Of a stretch of 64,000 nt of DNA, positions 43,999 to 51,903 are shown piece by piece. Source of the stretch: Gp13-AA77 sp035946735 (lineage in GTDB: Bacteria; Acidobacteriota; Terriglobia; UBA7540); the NCBI GenBank assembly GCA_035946735.1, contig DASYYZ010000004.1:1-64000 (forward strand), written 5' to 3'. The notes beneath the pieces are model-generated. The model did no database searches, was not told where the DNA came from, and was given only the letters and a program-made list of their open reading frames with translations. Within the stretch, counting starts at the first letter, position 1, and each line of letters begins with the position of its first letter. Both the position numbers and the translations under genes were made by a program.

Positions 43999-44169
43999 AT
44001 GAGCAGAAACAGCGCAGTTGCGTCCGCGGAAGAAGAGTGGAACCAGGAGATTGCGCGCCGAATCGAGGAGTTGGATTCAGGTAAGGTCAAACCGATTCCG
44101 TGGGAAGACGCTCGACGTCAAGTCTCAGCAATTCTCGACCCCAGAGAAGTCGAGCCGTTCGAAACTTGA
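43999..44169 (+). pseudogene. Truncated duplicate of the addiction-module antitoxin
   Basis: This 56-codon frame repeats the C-terminal half of the antitoxin at 44439. It reads EEEWNQEIARRIEELDSGKVKPIPW.DARRQ.SAIL, versus EEEWSREIARRIEELDSGRVKPIPW.EARRQ.SAIL in the intact gene. The first ~40 residues of the antitoxin are missing and replaced by MSRNSAVASA. The toxin that should follow is replaced by hicB. This indicates a local duplication followed by deletion. Confidence 0.8.
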
Positions 44170-44200
44170 GCTTCGGCGTCGTGCGAACCAGGAGTAGCGG

Positions 44201-44434
44201 ATGCGATTCTACTCATTTCAGATCGTTATCAAAAAGGAACCCGAGGACGACGGCTATTTCGCCTATAGCCCGACAGTTCCGGGCTGCTTCAGCAACGGGA
44301 AGACCATCGAAGAGGCGCGCCGCAATGTCCGCGAGGCGATCGAGCAACACATGGCGAGTTTCCTGGCCCATGGTCAGTCAGTCCCTCAGGATGATCGCCC
44401 GGTGCACGTCGAGGAGCTTACGGGGGTAAAATAG
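44201..44434 (+). CDS. HicB-like antitoxin-family protein
   Basis: This 77-aa protein has the UPF0150/HicB fold: FQIVIKKEPEDDGYFAYSPTVPGCFSNGKTIEEARRNVREAIEQHM. No HicA partner is adjacent. A good ribosome binding site (AGGAG) precedes it. The next antitoxin gene starts 4 nt after its stop, so the three TA genes are one transcript. Confidence 0.85.
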   Translation: MRFYSFQIVIKKEPEDDGYFAYSPTVPGCFSNGKTIEEARRNVREAIEQHMASFLAHGQSVPQDDRPVHVEELTGVK

Positions 44435-44438
44435 CGAG

Positions 44439-44687
44439 ATGAACCAGGAACTTAGCGATGAAGTATCGGAGTTGCTGAAGAGAGCCCTTGGGCTTCCTCC
44501 TGAGGTGCGCGCGGCTTTGGCCGGTTCACTTCTCGCGAGCATAGATGAGGCCGTGGATGCGACGGCGGAGGAGGAGTGGAGCCGGGAAATTGCGCGCCGC
44601 ATTGAGGAATTGGATTCCGGCCGGGTGAAACCCATTCCCTGGGGTGAAGCACGCCGTCAAATCTCAGCAATCCTCAATGGCCACTAA
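44439..44687 (+). CDS. Addiction-module antitoxin (TIGR02574 family)
   Basis: This 82-aa antitoxin has the family pattern ELLKRALGLPPEVRAALAGSLLASID at the N-terminus and EEEWSREIARRIEELDSGRVKPIPWGEARRQI at the C-terminus (the 'W..EI..R..EL..G....I.W.E' motif). It overlaps the toxin gene by 11 nt, the normal arrangement. It would bind and neutralise the toxin and repress the operon. Confidence 0.88.
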   Translation: MNQELSDEVSELLKRALGLPPEVRAALAGSLLASIDEAVDATAEEEWSREIARRIEELDSGRVKPIPWGEARRQISAILNGH

Positions 44688-44976
44688 GCCGGTCGAAATC
44701 CATCCCGAGGCTCTTGAGGAACTGAGCGGCGCCTTGACCTGGTATCTCGAACGCAGCCAAACAGCCGCTGTCAGGTTTGCTGCCGAAGTGGAGCGGGCAA
44801 TCGAGCTCGTAAGCGAGTCACCACGACGCTGGCCAACCAGTGAGCATGCAACGCGGAAGTTCGTCCTCCCGCGCTTTCCATTTGCAATTGTGTACCGCGA
44901 AAGAGAGACGGCTGTGCAGGTGTTGGCCGTTGCCCACGGGCACAGGCGCCCCGGGTACTGGAGAGGACGGGTGTGA
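44677..44976 (+). CDS. RelE/ParE-family toxin
   Basis: This 99-aa protein of the plasmid-stabilisation (ParE/RelE) superfamily has HPEALEELSGALTWYLERS, then AIELVSESPRRWPTSEHATRKFVLPRFPFAIVYRE and VLAVAHGHRRPGYW, the standard helix pair and beta-sheet. It appears intact. The start at 44677 lies inside the antitoxin 3' end. An in-frame GTG at 44644 is less likely. Confidence 0.88.
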   Translation: MATKPVEIHPEALEELSGALTWYLERSQTAAVRFAAEVERAIELVSESPRRWPTSEHATRKFVLPRFPFAIVYRERETAVQVLAVAHGHRRPGYWRGRV

Positions 44977-45005
44977 TTGCACCGGCTTACTGAGGCCACT
45001 GACTG

Positions 45006-46001
45006 ATGACGTCCTGGAGCAGGCTTCCGGTTGCGGTGATCGGCGTGGGCGAGCACGGCAAGCACCACGCGCGCATCCTGGCCGAGCTGCCGGAGGCCGA
45101 GCTCGCAGGGATTTACGATACGAATCGCGAGCGTGCGAGCGCACTGGCAAACGAACTGGGATGCCGCTCATTCAATAGCCTGGAAGAAGCCTTAAGCTCG
45201 GTGAAGGCGGCGAGCGTAGTGATCCCGACCACGGATCACGCGCAGGTGGCTTATCAAGCTTTCGACGCCGGCGTGGACGTCCTGCTGGAAAAGCCGATCA
45301 GCCGCACGGTGGATGAGGCGAGCGAAATAGTGGAACGGGCGGAGCGCCAAAAGCGAATCCTACAAGTGGGTCATCTGGAGCGCTTCAATCCCGGCGTCGT
45401 TGCTGCCAGGAAGGTCACCCGCAATCCTATGTTCTTCGAGGTCCACCGGCTAGGGGTATTCAGCAGCCGCAGTCTCGACGTGGACGTGGTGTTTGACCTG
45501 ATGATCCACGACCTCGATTTGGTGTTGTGGATGGTGGAGTCGCCCGTGCGGGACGTGCGGGCGGTGGGCCTGGCCGTGCTCTCGGACAAGGTGGACATTG
45601 CCAACGCCAGGGTGGAGTTTGAGAACGGCGCTGTGGCCAATCTCACGGCAAGCCGGGTGAGCACAGAGAAGGTCCGCAAGTTTCGCTATTTTCAGCCGAG
45701 CGAGTACATCTCGGTGGATTTCGCGCGACGGGACGCTCTATTGATTCGCGTAGACCGCAGCAAGGCGAATCCCGAAATCGGCTTCGAAAAGCTGGCGACA
45801 GATCCGGCGGACCCGCTGCGCGCCGAAATCCAGGATTTCCTTGAATGCGTAAAGACGCGCCGGCCGCCGCTGGTGGGCGGGGGCGAGGGACGGGCCGCAC
45901 TGGCATTGGCCGAAAGGGTGATGAATTGCATCGAACATCACGCAGAGCAGGTCCAAATGCACCTGGGTGGGCGGGCGCTAGGCCAGCCCGGAGAGAGCTA
46001 A
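45006..46001 (+). CDS. Gfo/Idh/MocA oxidoreductase, UDP-GlcNAc 3-dehydrogenase (GnnA)-like
   Basis: This 331-aa cytoplasmic NAD-dependent dehydrogenase has the Rossmann start VAVIGVGEHGKHHARILAEL, VLLEKPISRTVDEA, VGHLERFNPGVVAA and FDLMIHDLDLVLWM. The last two motifs are typical of the subgroup encoded in lipid A loci. There, GnnA with the aminotransferase GnnB makes a 3-amino UDP-sugar so that the acyl chain is amide-linked. With lpxI just upstream, a lipid A role is plausible. No gnnB is present in the window. The TA island lies between lpxI and this gene. Confidence 0.85.
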   Translation: MTSWSRLPVAVIGVGEHGKHHARILAELPEAELAGIYDTNRERASALANELGCRSFNSLEEALSSVKAASVVIPTTDHAQVAYQAFDAGVDVLLEKPISRTVDEASEIVERAERQKRILQVGHLERFNPGVVAARKVTRNPMFFEVHRLGVFSSRSLDVDVVFDLMIHDLDLVLWMVESPVRDVRAVGLAVLSDKVDIANARVEFENGAVANLTASRVSTEKVRKFRYFQPSEYISVDFARRDALLIRVDRSKANPEIGFEKLATDPADPLRAEIQDFLECVKTRRPPLVGGGEGRAALALAERVMNCIEHHAEQVQMHLGGRALGQPGES

Positions 46002-46094
46002 AGCAGCGGTGCTCAAGTATGGCAGCTGTTATCCGGCCTGTTAGAGCGTAGAATCAGTTGTCGACGGGATCAGCAGGTCGTCAGGGACAACCTC

Positions 46095-47201
46095 TTGGAA
46101 TTTTTGAAGATAACTCCTGAACTCGATTTGGAGCCTCGCGAACGCGAGTCCACCGGTCAACTGGGACTCTGGGACCGGCTGGAGGCAGCGCCGCTGATCC
46201 CGAAGCGGCCTGTCGACGTCAATCTGCTGATTGAGCTCGAACCGGAGGCCAGCCGGTGGCGCTTGCGCACCGTGTTCCTGGGGTCGATCCTGCTCCACCT
46301 TCTGATCCTCGCCCTGCTTTACGCCGGCTCCGGCTACATTCGCCGCCAGCAGGAACTCGTTGCACTGGAAGCGCAGAATAAGCGGCCCGAGCCTATGTTC
46401 CTGTACCTTCCGCCCGATCTCGAGAAGAAGCTCCAGCAGAAGCCCAAGACGTCGATGCTCTCGGATAAGGATCGTCTGGCGCGGGGCAAAGCGCCGGTGG
46501 TGGTTCCTCAAGCGCCTGAGGTGCCTTATTCCAAGGGCAACACGCCACTGCCCGAAATCGCCGGCGGGCAGCCCAAGGTTGCCGCCCCACCGTCGCCTCC
46601 TGCACAACCCAAACAGCAGGCGAAGGCCGATCAGGGCAACCAACAAGCGAACTCCGCCCCAAAACAGTCGGATGATGCGCTCAAGCTGGAGGACGTTCCC
46701 AAGCCGCCGTCTTCGCCCGGTCAGTTGGCCCTGGCGACCCCCGAGGAAGCAATCCAGCAGTCGTTACAGGCTGCGGCGCGCGCCAGTAGAGCCCAGGGCC
46801 GGGTTCCGGGCCCGGGGGATTCGATGGGCCAGTTCAACAATCCCAATTCGAACTACTCCCTGGAGGGCCCCCAGATTCTTTCGGACACGCAGGGTGTGGA
46901 CTTCGGTCCCTATCTGGCGCGCATCGTGGAAGTGGTCCGCCAGAATTGGTACCACTTGATGCCGGAGTCGGCGCGTCTCGGCCAGAAGGGCCGAGTGGCG
47001 CTGCAATTCGCCATTCAGAAAGATGGCAGGGTGCTGGAGGTAGATCCGGTAGTCTCTTCGGGATCGAACGCGCTGGACGGCGCCGCCAAGGCCGCCATCG
47101 ACTTGTCGATTCCATTTCCTCCCCTGCCGGAGGAATTCAAGGGAAATGACCTGAAGTTGCGATTCATCTTCCTCTACAATCTGGGCTATGGCCCGCAATG
47201 A
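46095..47201 (+). CDS. TonB-family energy transducer
   Basis: This 368-aa protein has an unusual N-terminal cytoplasmic part of ~55 residues, a single transmembrane segment (VFLGSILLHLLILALLYAGSGYI, about 59-80), and a long Pro/Gln/Lys-rich periplasmic linker (about 100-260). A TonB C-terminal domain follows (FGPYLARIVEVVRQNWYHLMPESARLGQKGRVALQFAIQKDGRV...SSGSNALDGAAKAAIDLSIPFPPLP). It should pass energy to outer-membrane receptors or act in a related envelope task. The start is a TTG. It precedes miaA closely. Confidence 0.85.
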   Translation: MEFLKITPELDLEPRERESTGQLGLWDRLEAAPLIPKRPVDVNLLIELEPEASRWRLRTVFLGSILLHLLILALLYAGSGYIRRQQELVALEAQNKRPEPMFLYLPPDLEKKLQQKPKTSMLSDKDRLARGKAPVVVPQAPEVPYSKGNTPLPEIAGGQPKVAAPPSPPAQPKQQAKADQGNQQANSAPKQSDDALKLEDVPKPPSSPGQLALATPEEAIQQSLQAAARASRAQGRVPGPGDSMGQFNNPNSNYSLEGPQILSDTQGVDFGPYLARIVEVVRQNWYHLMPESARLGQKGRVALQFAIQKDGRVLEVDPVVSSGSNALDGAAKAAIDLSIPFPPLPEEFKGNDLKLRFIFLYNLGYGPQ

Positions 47202-47246
47202 CGCTTTTAGGAGATTTTCAGCCCCCGCCGAAGGTATGGATCCAGG

Positions 47247-47426
47247 ATGACCAGTTTCGCGGGGGCTCTTTCCAGGAAAGTTTACAGCATTGTGACAAGT
47301 CCGGGCCGTCCGACGAATATGATGAAGCGGTGGCGCCACCAACTGCTGGGTTCCCTGGTTTTTCTGGCGCTAATCCTATGTCTGCTGCTCTTCCGTTATC
47401 TTCGAGTTTTGTGGTGGATGCGCTAA
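47247..47426 (+). CDS. Possible small membrane protein (59 aa)
   Basis: This frame overlaps the region between tonB and miaA. It encodes a polar N-terminus (residues 1-32, several Arg/Lys) and one strong hydrophobic segment (LLGSLVFLALILCLLLF, about 33-50), ending in LRVLWWMR, the charge pattern of a single-pass protein. The start ATG has a partial ribosome binding site (CCAGG). It overlaps the start of miaA, so it may couple translation to that gene. If real, miaA probably begins at a start overlapping its end. Confidence 0.4.
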   Translation: MTSFAGALSRKVYSIVTSPGRPTNMMKRWRHQLLGSLVFLALILCLLLFRYLRVLWWMR

Positions 47427-48415
47427 AATCCTCCGACTACCCGCTGGTGGCCATCGTCGGCCCCACCGCTTCCGGAAAATCCGCGCTGGCGGTTCGCCTG
47501 GCTGCCGCTCTCGGCGGAGAGATCATCAACTTCGATTCAGTACAGGTCTACCGCGGCTGCGATGTGGGCTCGGGGAAACTGCCTGTCGACCAGCGGCAAG
47601 GCCTTCCACACCATCTCATCGACATCGTAGAGCCGGGGACAACCTTCACGGCGGGCGACTTCCGGCGCGCAGGATTGAACGTGCTGGCGGCCGTGCGTCG
47701 GCGAGGCAAAGTGCCGGTTCTGGTGGGAGGCACCGGCCTGTATCTTCGTGCGCTGTTGGTGGGTTTGTTCGCGGGTCCACCGCGCTCGGAAGAGCTGCGC
47801 AACCGCTTGCGAGAATTATCTTTACGACGCGGGCGCGAGTTCGTCCATCGCATGCTGGCGCGCAAGGACTCCGAATCCGCCAGCCGCATCCACCCGCGCG
47901 ACGCGCAAAAGGTGATACGCGCCCTGGAGGTTTGTTTCCTCGCGCAACACCCCTTTTCTGACCTGCTCGGCCAGCGCCGGGAAGGCCTGCAGGGATTCCG
48001 GGTGTTTAAGGTTGGTCTCAATCCGCCACGCGCCGACCTCTACCGACGCATCGACCTGCGTGTGAATGAAATGTACGCCGGAGGGCTTCTCGACGAAGTT
48101 CGGGCCCTTGCCTCGCGCGCCCGGAACTCCGCTACGCCTCCGCTCGAGGCGCTCGGTTACCGCCAGGCCCTGGCGTTCGTCCAAGGGATCATGGCGATTG
48201 AAGACGCCGTCTGGGACACCCAAACCGCAACCCGTCAGTATGCCAAACGCCAATTGACGTGGTTCCGCCGGGAGCCCGACGTGCGCTGGTTCGGCGGATT
48301 CGGCAACGACCCTGACCTGGAACAACAGGTCTTTGACTGGCTGGAGGAAGCCATACCGGTGCGCTCCGGGAACCGGCTGGTTCTAACTTCCTCATTTCAA
48401 GTATTCGGGATGTGA
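47378..48415 (+). CDS. miaA: tRNA dimethylallyltransferase
   Basis: MiaA prenylates A37 of tRNAs that read UNN codons. The sequence shows the P-loop IVGPTASGKSALAVRLA, INFDSVQVYRGCDVGSGK, PHHLIDIVEPG, VLVGGTGLYLRALL and YAKRQLTWFRREPDVRWF, all diagnostic. The frame is open to 47198. I use the ATG at 47378, while GTG at 47411 would leave seven residues before the conserved core and is also possible. The order miaA-hfq-hflX is conserved in many diderm bacteria. Confidence 0.93.
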   Translation: MSAALPLSSSFVVDALKSSDYPLVAIVGPTASGKSALAVRLAAALGGEIINFDSVQVYRGCDVGSGKLPVDQRQGLPHHLIDIVEPGTTFTAGDFRRAGLNVLAAVRRRGKVPVLVGGTGLYLRALLVGLFAGPPRSEELRNRLRELSLRRGREFVHRMLARKDSESASRIHPRDAQKVIRALEVCFLAQHPFSDLLGQRREGLQGFRVFKVGLNPPRADLYRRIDLRVNEMYAGGLLDEVRALASRARNSATPPLEALGYRQALAFVQGIMAIEDAVWDTQTATRQYAKRQLTWFRREPDVRWFGGFGNDPDLEQQVFDWLEEAIPVRSGNRLVLTSSFQVFGM

Positions 48416-48417
48416 CT

Positions 48418-48705
48418 ATGAACATAGCTACAGTGGAGAGGCGTGAACACTCCGAAAAACAGTCCCAGAACATTCAAGACGGCTTCTTGAATTCAGCTCG
48501 CAAGGAAAGAGCCCTGGTGACCATCTATCTGGTTAGCGGAGTGAAACTCACGGGGCGCATCCGGAGTTTCGATAAGTTCTCGCTGATTCTCGAAAGCAAT
48601 CACCAGGAACAACTCATCTTCAAGCACGCCATTTCCACGGTGGTTCTGCCACGAGCAGGCGTATCGCCCGCGCCCGCCCCAGCCACTCCGCCGCCGGAGG
48701 CCTAA
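48418..48705 (+). CDS. hfq: RNA chaperone Hfq
   Basis: Hfq forms hexamers that pair small RNAs with mRNAs. The 95-aa protein carries Sm1 (FLNSARKERALVTIYLVSGVKLTGRIRSFDKFSLILES) and the Sm2 signature, here LIFKHAISTVV in place of YKHAISTVV. A short Pro/Ala tail ends it. The N-terminal extension of ~20 residues is longer than in E. coli. The start codon follows the miaA stop almost directly. It implies sRNA-based regulation in this organism. Confidence 0.95.
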   Translation: MNIATVERREHSEKQSQNIQDGFLNSARKERALVTIYLVSGVKLTGRIRSFDKFSLILESNHQEQLIFKHAISTVVLPRAGVSPAPAPATPPPEA

Positions 48706-48736
48706 ACCGATCCGACCCAGGACTCCACTCGAAAAA

Positions 48737-49834
48737 GTGTACCTGGTGGCCTGGAGGACGACCCGGCGGCCCGGGCTCGCCTCATCCCAGGCCGCCTTCC
48801 GCGACGCCGAAGACTCGCTGTGCGAGCTCGCCGAGCTCTCTCGAAGCGCCGGCGCCGAGGTGGTGGGCAGCTCGTCGCAACGCTCACCTCGCGCCGATCC
48901 GGCTACGCTCATTGGCCGCGGCAAGCTCGAAGAGATCAAGGGGCTGGCGCTCGGCCAAGGCGTGCAATGCATCATCTTTGACCACGATCTTTCGCCCACG
49001 CAGATGCGAAACCTCGAGCAGGCTTTCGACCTGAAGGTCCTCGATCGCACGCAATTGATCCTCGACATCTTTGCGCGCCGCGCCCGCACTCGCGAGGGCC
49101 AGCTCCAGGTAGAGCTGGCGCAGCTCAACTACCTTCTGCCGCGTCTCGCGGGACAGGGAACGGTGCTTTCGCGGCTCGGAGGCGGAATCGGCACGCGAGG
49201 ACCAGGCGAGCAACAGCTCGAGTTTGACCGGCGGCGCGTTCGGGCCCGGATTCAAAAGCTAAAAGACGCCATCGAACGTGTGCGCTCGCAGCGGGCGTTG
49301 CATCGCAAGCATCGCCGCGAGCAGCGTTGGTCCACGGTGGCGCTAGTAGGCTACACGAACGCCGGCAAATCAACCCTGTTCAATGCGCTCACCAACGCCA
49401 AGGTGGAATCGTCCGCGCGGATGTTCGCGACCCTTGACCCGACCGTGCGTGCGTTGAGGCTCGACCGCCACCGGCAGGTGCTCCTCTCCGACACGGTGGG
49501 GTTCATCGAGCGCCTGCCTCCGCATCTGGTGGCGTCTTTCCGGGCCACCCTCGAGGAGTTGGAGGACGCGTCGTTGCTCGCTCACGTCACGGACGCGTCC
49601 GATCCGCAGCGCGAGCAGCAGGACGTAGCGGTCGAGAGCCTGCTCGCCAGTATCGGTGTGGGTTCGGCTGCGCGTCTCCGGGTGTGGAACAAGGTCGATC
49701 TTCTGCAGGAATCGGAACGCGACCGGCTGCCCTCGGGCGAGAAGGATGTGCCCGTCTCCGCGCTCACCGGCGAGGGTCTGGAGCTGCTGCAACAGCGGAT
49801 CGCTGACGCCGTACCGCTCGGAACGGTCGGTTGA
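48737..49834 (+). CDS. hflX: GTPase HflX
   Basis: HflX is a ribosome-binding GTPase that splits stalled ribosomes. The 365-aa protein has the HflX N-terminal domain (FDHDLSPTQMRNLEQAF, VLDRTQLILDIFARRARTREGQLQVELAQLNYLLPRL, GGIGTRGPGEQQLEFDRRRVRARI). The G domain has G1 GYTNAGKSTLFNALT, G3 DTVGFI and G4 NKVD. The start is GTG, 31 nt after hfq. A strong hairpin overlaps its stop codon. Confidence 0.94.
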   Translation: MYLVAWRTTRRPGLASSQAAFRDAEDSLCELAELSRSAGAEVVGSSSQRSPRADPATLIGRGKLEEIKGLALGQGVQCIIFDHDLSPTQMRNLEQAFDLKVLDRTQLILDIFARRARTREGQLQVELAQLNYLLPRLAGQGTVLSRLGGGIGTRGPGEQQLEFDRRRVRARIQKLKDAIERVRSQRALHRKHRREQRWSTVALVGYTNAGKSTLFNALTNAKVESSARMFATLDPTVRALRLDRHRQVLLSDTVGFIERLPPHLVASFRATLEELEDASLLAHVTDASDPQREQQDVAVESLLASIGVGSAARLRVWNKVDLLQESERDRLPSGEKDVPVSALTGEGLELLQQRIADAVPLGTVG

Positions 49835-49862
49835 GGCTAGGCGCGGAAGCGCTCCTAGCCTC
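49833..49862 (+). terminator. Strong hairpin at the end of the miaA-hfq-hflX transcript
   Basis: The perfect 9-bp stem GAGGCTAGG (49833-49841) / CCTAGCCTC (49854-49862) encloses CGC-GGAA-GCG, a GNRA-type tetraloop. It starts within the hflX stop codon. No T run follows, so termination may need Rho, or the hairpin may protect the 3' end. Confidence 0.55.
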
Positions 49863-50041
49863 GACCAAGGCTCGCCAGGCGCTTAACAGTTTAGTTAACA
49901 GGCCAGTTACCTATTTCGGAGAATTCTGGAGCTCCGGAGCCCGGGTGAAAGTGGGCCGCGACAGATCAGATCAGGGGACGGGCAGGTAAACCAACCGGGA
50001 GGGCGGCTTATGTCCAAGCCCTTGATTTTTGCGTGATAAAG

Positions 50042-50067
50042 CCTGTGAAAATCGTTGTGAAAAAAGT
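50042..50067 (-). promoter_or_regulatory. Third core copy of the TTCACA-N6-TTCACA element
   Basis: Read on the minus strand this is ACTTTTTTCACAA, five variable bases, TTCACAGG. It has the same 26-nt length as the core upstream of GloVer gene 2 and 21 of 26 identical positions. The flanking blocks of the longer element are not clearly kept. It points toward hflX, with no minus-strand gene after it, so it may be a remnant or an orientation-independent site. Confidence 0.4.
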
Positions 50068-50453
50068 CTTGGGGCGGGATTCTTACGAGCAAATACGCAA
50101 AACCCGGAAAATGCGCCATTTTTTAAAGCCCTTTATAGTTAGTGGTTTGTCATCAATTACTTCGGGCGAGCATGGATGCCCTTGAGTCCGCCGATCGAGC
50201 CTTCTAAAGACGTGTTACAAAGTAATGAAGGGCTAATCCGGTTTTGCACAGAGCTGGAGGAGCGTTAATAGCAGACGATCGCCGGGGCACCTCTCCTTCG
50301 GCCGCATGAAAACAAGCTGAACCTTCGCCTGGCTACAGCAGTAGTCCAGAACCCGCAGGCAGAATCCGGCCTCGAAAGAGTAGTTACTTGACTCCAAACT
50401 GGTCCGGCAGCCACGCCCTCGCAACCCTGCTTCTACCAAAGGACCCCGTGCGT

Positions 50454-50482
50454 TTGACAGCCCTCTTCGCCTTCGTTATAGT
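50454..50482 (+). promoter_or_regulatory. Sigma-70-type promoter for pgsA
   Basis: Perfect -35 TTGACA (50454-50459), 17-nt spacing and -10 TATAGT (50477-50482, five of six matches). The leader of about 65 nt can form GAGGC...GCCTC (50490-50513) followed by TAACCTGTTTTT, which looks like an attenuator. Confidence 0.75.
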
Positions 50483-50554
50483 TTTCCGTGGAGGCCCCAC
50501 TCGGGTTGAGCCTCTAACCTGTTTTTCCGCTCAGGGGGCTGAAGCGAAGCGTCC

Positions 50555-51172
50555 ATGAGCCTTCCCAATTCGTTAACCCTGCTTCGGATTTTCTTCGTCC
50601 CTCTGCTGGTAGCACTCCTTCTCACAACCCAGCGCAACATGGACCTCTGGGCCGTCGGCGTTTTTCTCGCCGCGGCCACCACGGATCTCCTGGACGGCTA
50701 CTTCGCGCGCCGGCGGGCTCAAGTCTCGCGCCTCGGCACGCTGCTCGATCCCATCGCCGACAAATTGCTGACGTCGGCGGCCTTCATCTCTCTGGTTGAA
50801 CTTCACCTGATTCCCGCCTGGGTCGTGGTGATCATCGTCGGCCGCGAGTTCGCAGTCTCAGGCCTGAGGGCGATTGCCTCGAGCGAAGGCTTTATCATTC
50901 AGGCTTCGGATCTCGGCAAGGCCAAAATGGTTCTGCAAGTGGCCGCTATTACCGCGATTGTCCTCGAGCCCCGATTTCCTGGCGTCAAGCCTGTCTCGCG
51001 GCTCCTTTTGTGGATGGTCGTAATCTCGGCTCTGGTTTCGGCAGGCCATTACTTCTGGAAATTCTGGCGCAAGCTTGACGAGGACATCAAGGGTCCCCTG
51101 CGACATCGAGTCGTAGTGCTGCCGGGAGCGGAAGAAAGGGCGGAGGAGAAGGATGTCGCCGCTCAGCGATGA
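50555..51172 (+). CDS. pgsA: CDP-diacylglycerol-glycerol-3-phosphate 3-phosphatidyltransferase
   Basis: PgsA makes phosphatidylglycerol phosphate in the inner membrane. The 205-aa protein has the CDP-alcohol phosphotransferase motif D-G-x2-A-R-x8-G-x3-D-x3-D in DGYFARRRAQVSRLGTLLDPIADK. N-terminal NSLTLLRIFFVPLLVALLL and several further helices support the assignment. The last 20 nt overlap the AMMECR1 gene. A strong promoter lies 73 nt upstream. Confidence 0.93.
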   Translation: MSLPNSLTLLRIFFVPLLVALLLTTQRNMDLWAVGVFLAAATTDLLDGYFARRRAQVSRLGTLLDPIADKLLTSAAFISLVELHLIPAWVVVIIVGREFAVSGLRAIASSEGFIIQASDLGKAKMVLQVAAITAIVLEPRFPGVKPVSRLLLWMVVISALVSAGHYFWKFWRKLDEDIKGPLRHRVVVLPGAEERAEEKDVAAQR

Positions 51173-51749
51173 GGATGGCCACCGCCTGCTGGGCGTTGCC
51201 CGCCGTGCGCTCGAAGAGAGTGTCCGGGGAAAAGACCTTCCTGAAGTCCACGAATTCTCCGGCGCGGCTCTGGAAAGAGCAGGGGTGTTTGTCACCCTGC
51301 GCAATCAGGGCGCGCTCCGCGGATGCATCGGCCAGGTGGAACCGTGCGAGTCTTTGATGGAGACAATGGTGAAGTGCGCTGCCGCAGCGGCCCTTCACGA
51401 TCCACGCTTTTTCCCCGTTGGCCCTTCGGAGTTGCCGGACCTCTCCATCGAAATCAACGTCCTTTCCCCGCCGTTCGATATTCGTCCCGAGGAAATCGAG
51501 ATCGGACGGCACGGACTCCTCGTCTCGTCACTGTTCGCCCGGGGGCTTTTGTTGCCGGAGGTGGCGGTGGACTGGAACTGGAATGCGGAACGATTCCTCG
51601 ACGAAACCTGCCGCAAGGCAGGCCTTCCTGCAGGGGCATGGCGCCGCGGCGCGAGGATACAAGCCTTTACAACCCAGGCGTTCGCGGAACCAGGATTCCA
51701 TACCGCCATCCGGACCGGCGCGGCGGGGCGCTCGCCAAAATACAGATAG
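51153..51749 (+). CDS. AMMECR1-domain protein (AmmeMemoRadiSam system protein A-like)
   Basis: This 198-aa protein has the AMMECR1 signature GVFVTLRNQGALRGCIGQVEP, then CAAAAALHDPRFFPV and LSIEINVLSPP. In some bacteria the domain occurs with MEMO and radical-SAM proteins (AmmeMemoRadiSam), whose biochemical role is unsettled. Neither partner is in this window. The start codon lies inside pgsA, so its translation is probably coupled to phospholipid synthesis. That link is positional only. Confidence 0.88.
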   Translation: MSPLSDEDGHRLLGVARRALEESVRGKDLPEVHEFSGAALERAGVFVTLRNQGALRGCIGQVEPCESLMETMVKCAAAAALHDPRFFPVGPSELPDLSIEINVLSPPFDIRPEEIEIGRHGLLVSSLFARGLLLPEVAVDWNWNAERFLDETCRKAGLPAGAWRRGARIQAFTTQAFAEPGFHTAIRTGAAGRSPKYR

Positions 51750-51903
51750 GTTTGACCACGATGCCACGCACTTAGCGCCCTGGCAAGCCAAATCTATGAA
51801 AACACGGCGGGGCGCTCGCAAGTCGGGTTGTCGGCGTCAGGCGATGGAGCTAACACCCCCATAGTCGGGGCAATCTTATTAAGCTTCTATTAAACCTCGA
51901 GAA

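Larger units (their letters stand above)
49835..50554. other. Long intergenic region between hflX and pgsA
   Basis: These 720 nt contain the hflX hairpin, a third core copy of the GloVer-upstream element on the minus strand (50042-50067), a stretch of AT-rich sequence (50100-50230) with no clear ORF, and a consensus promoter for pgsA (50454-50482). Small open frames here lack ribosome binding sites. Confidence 0.55.
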
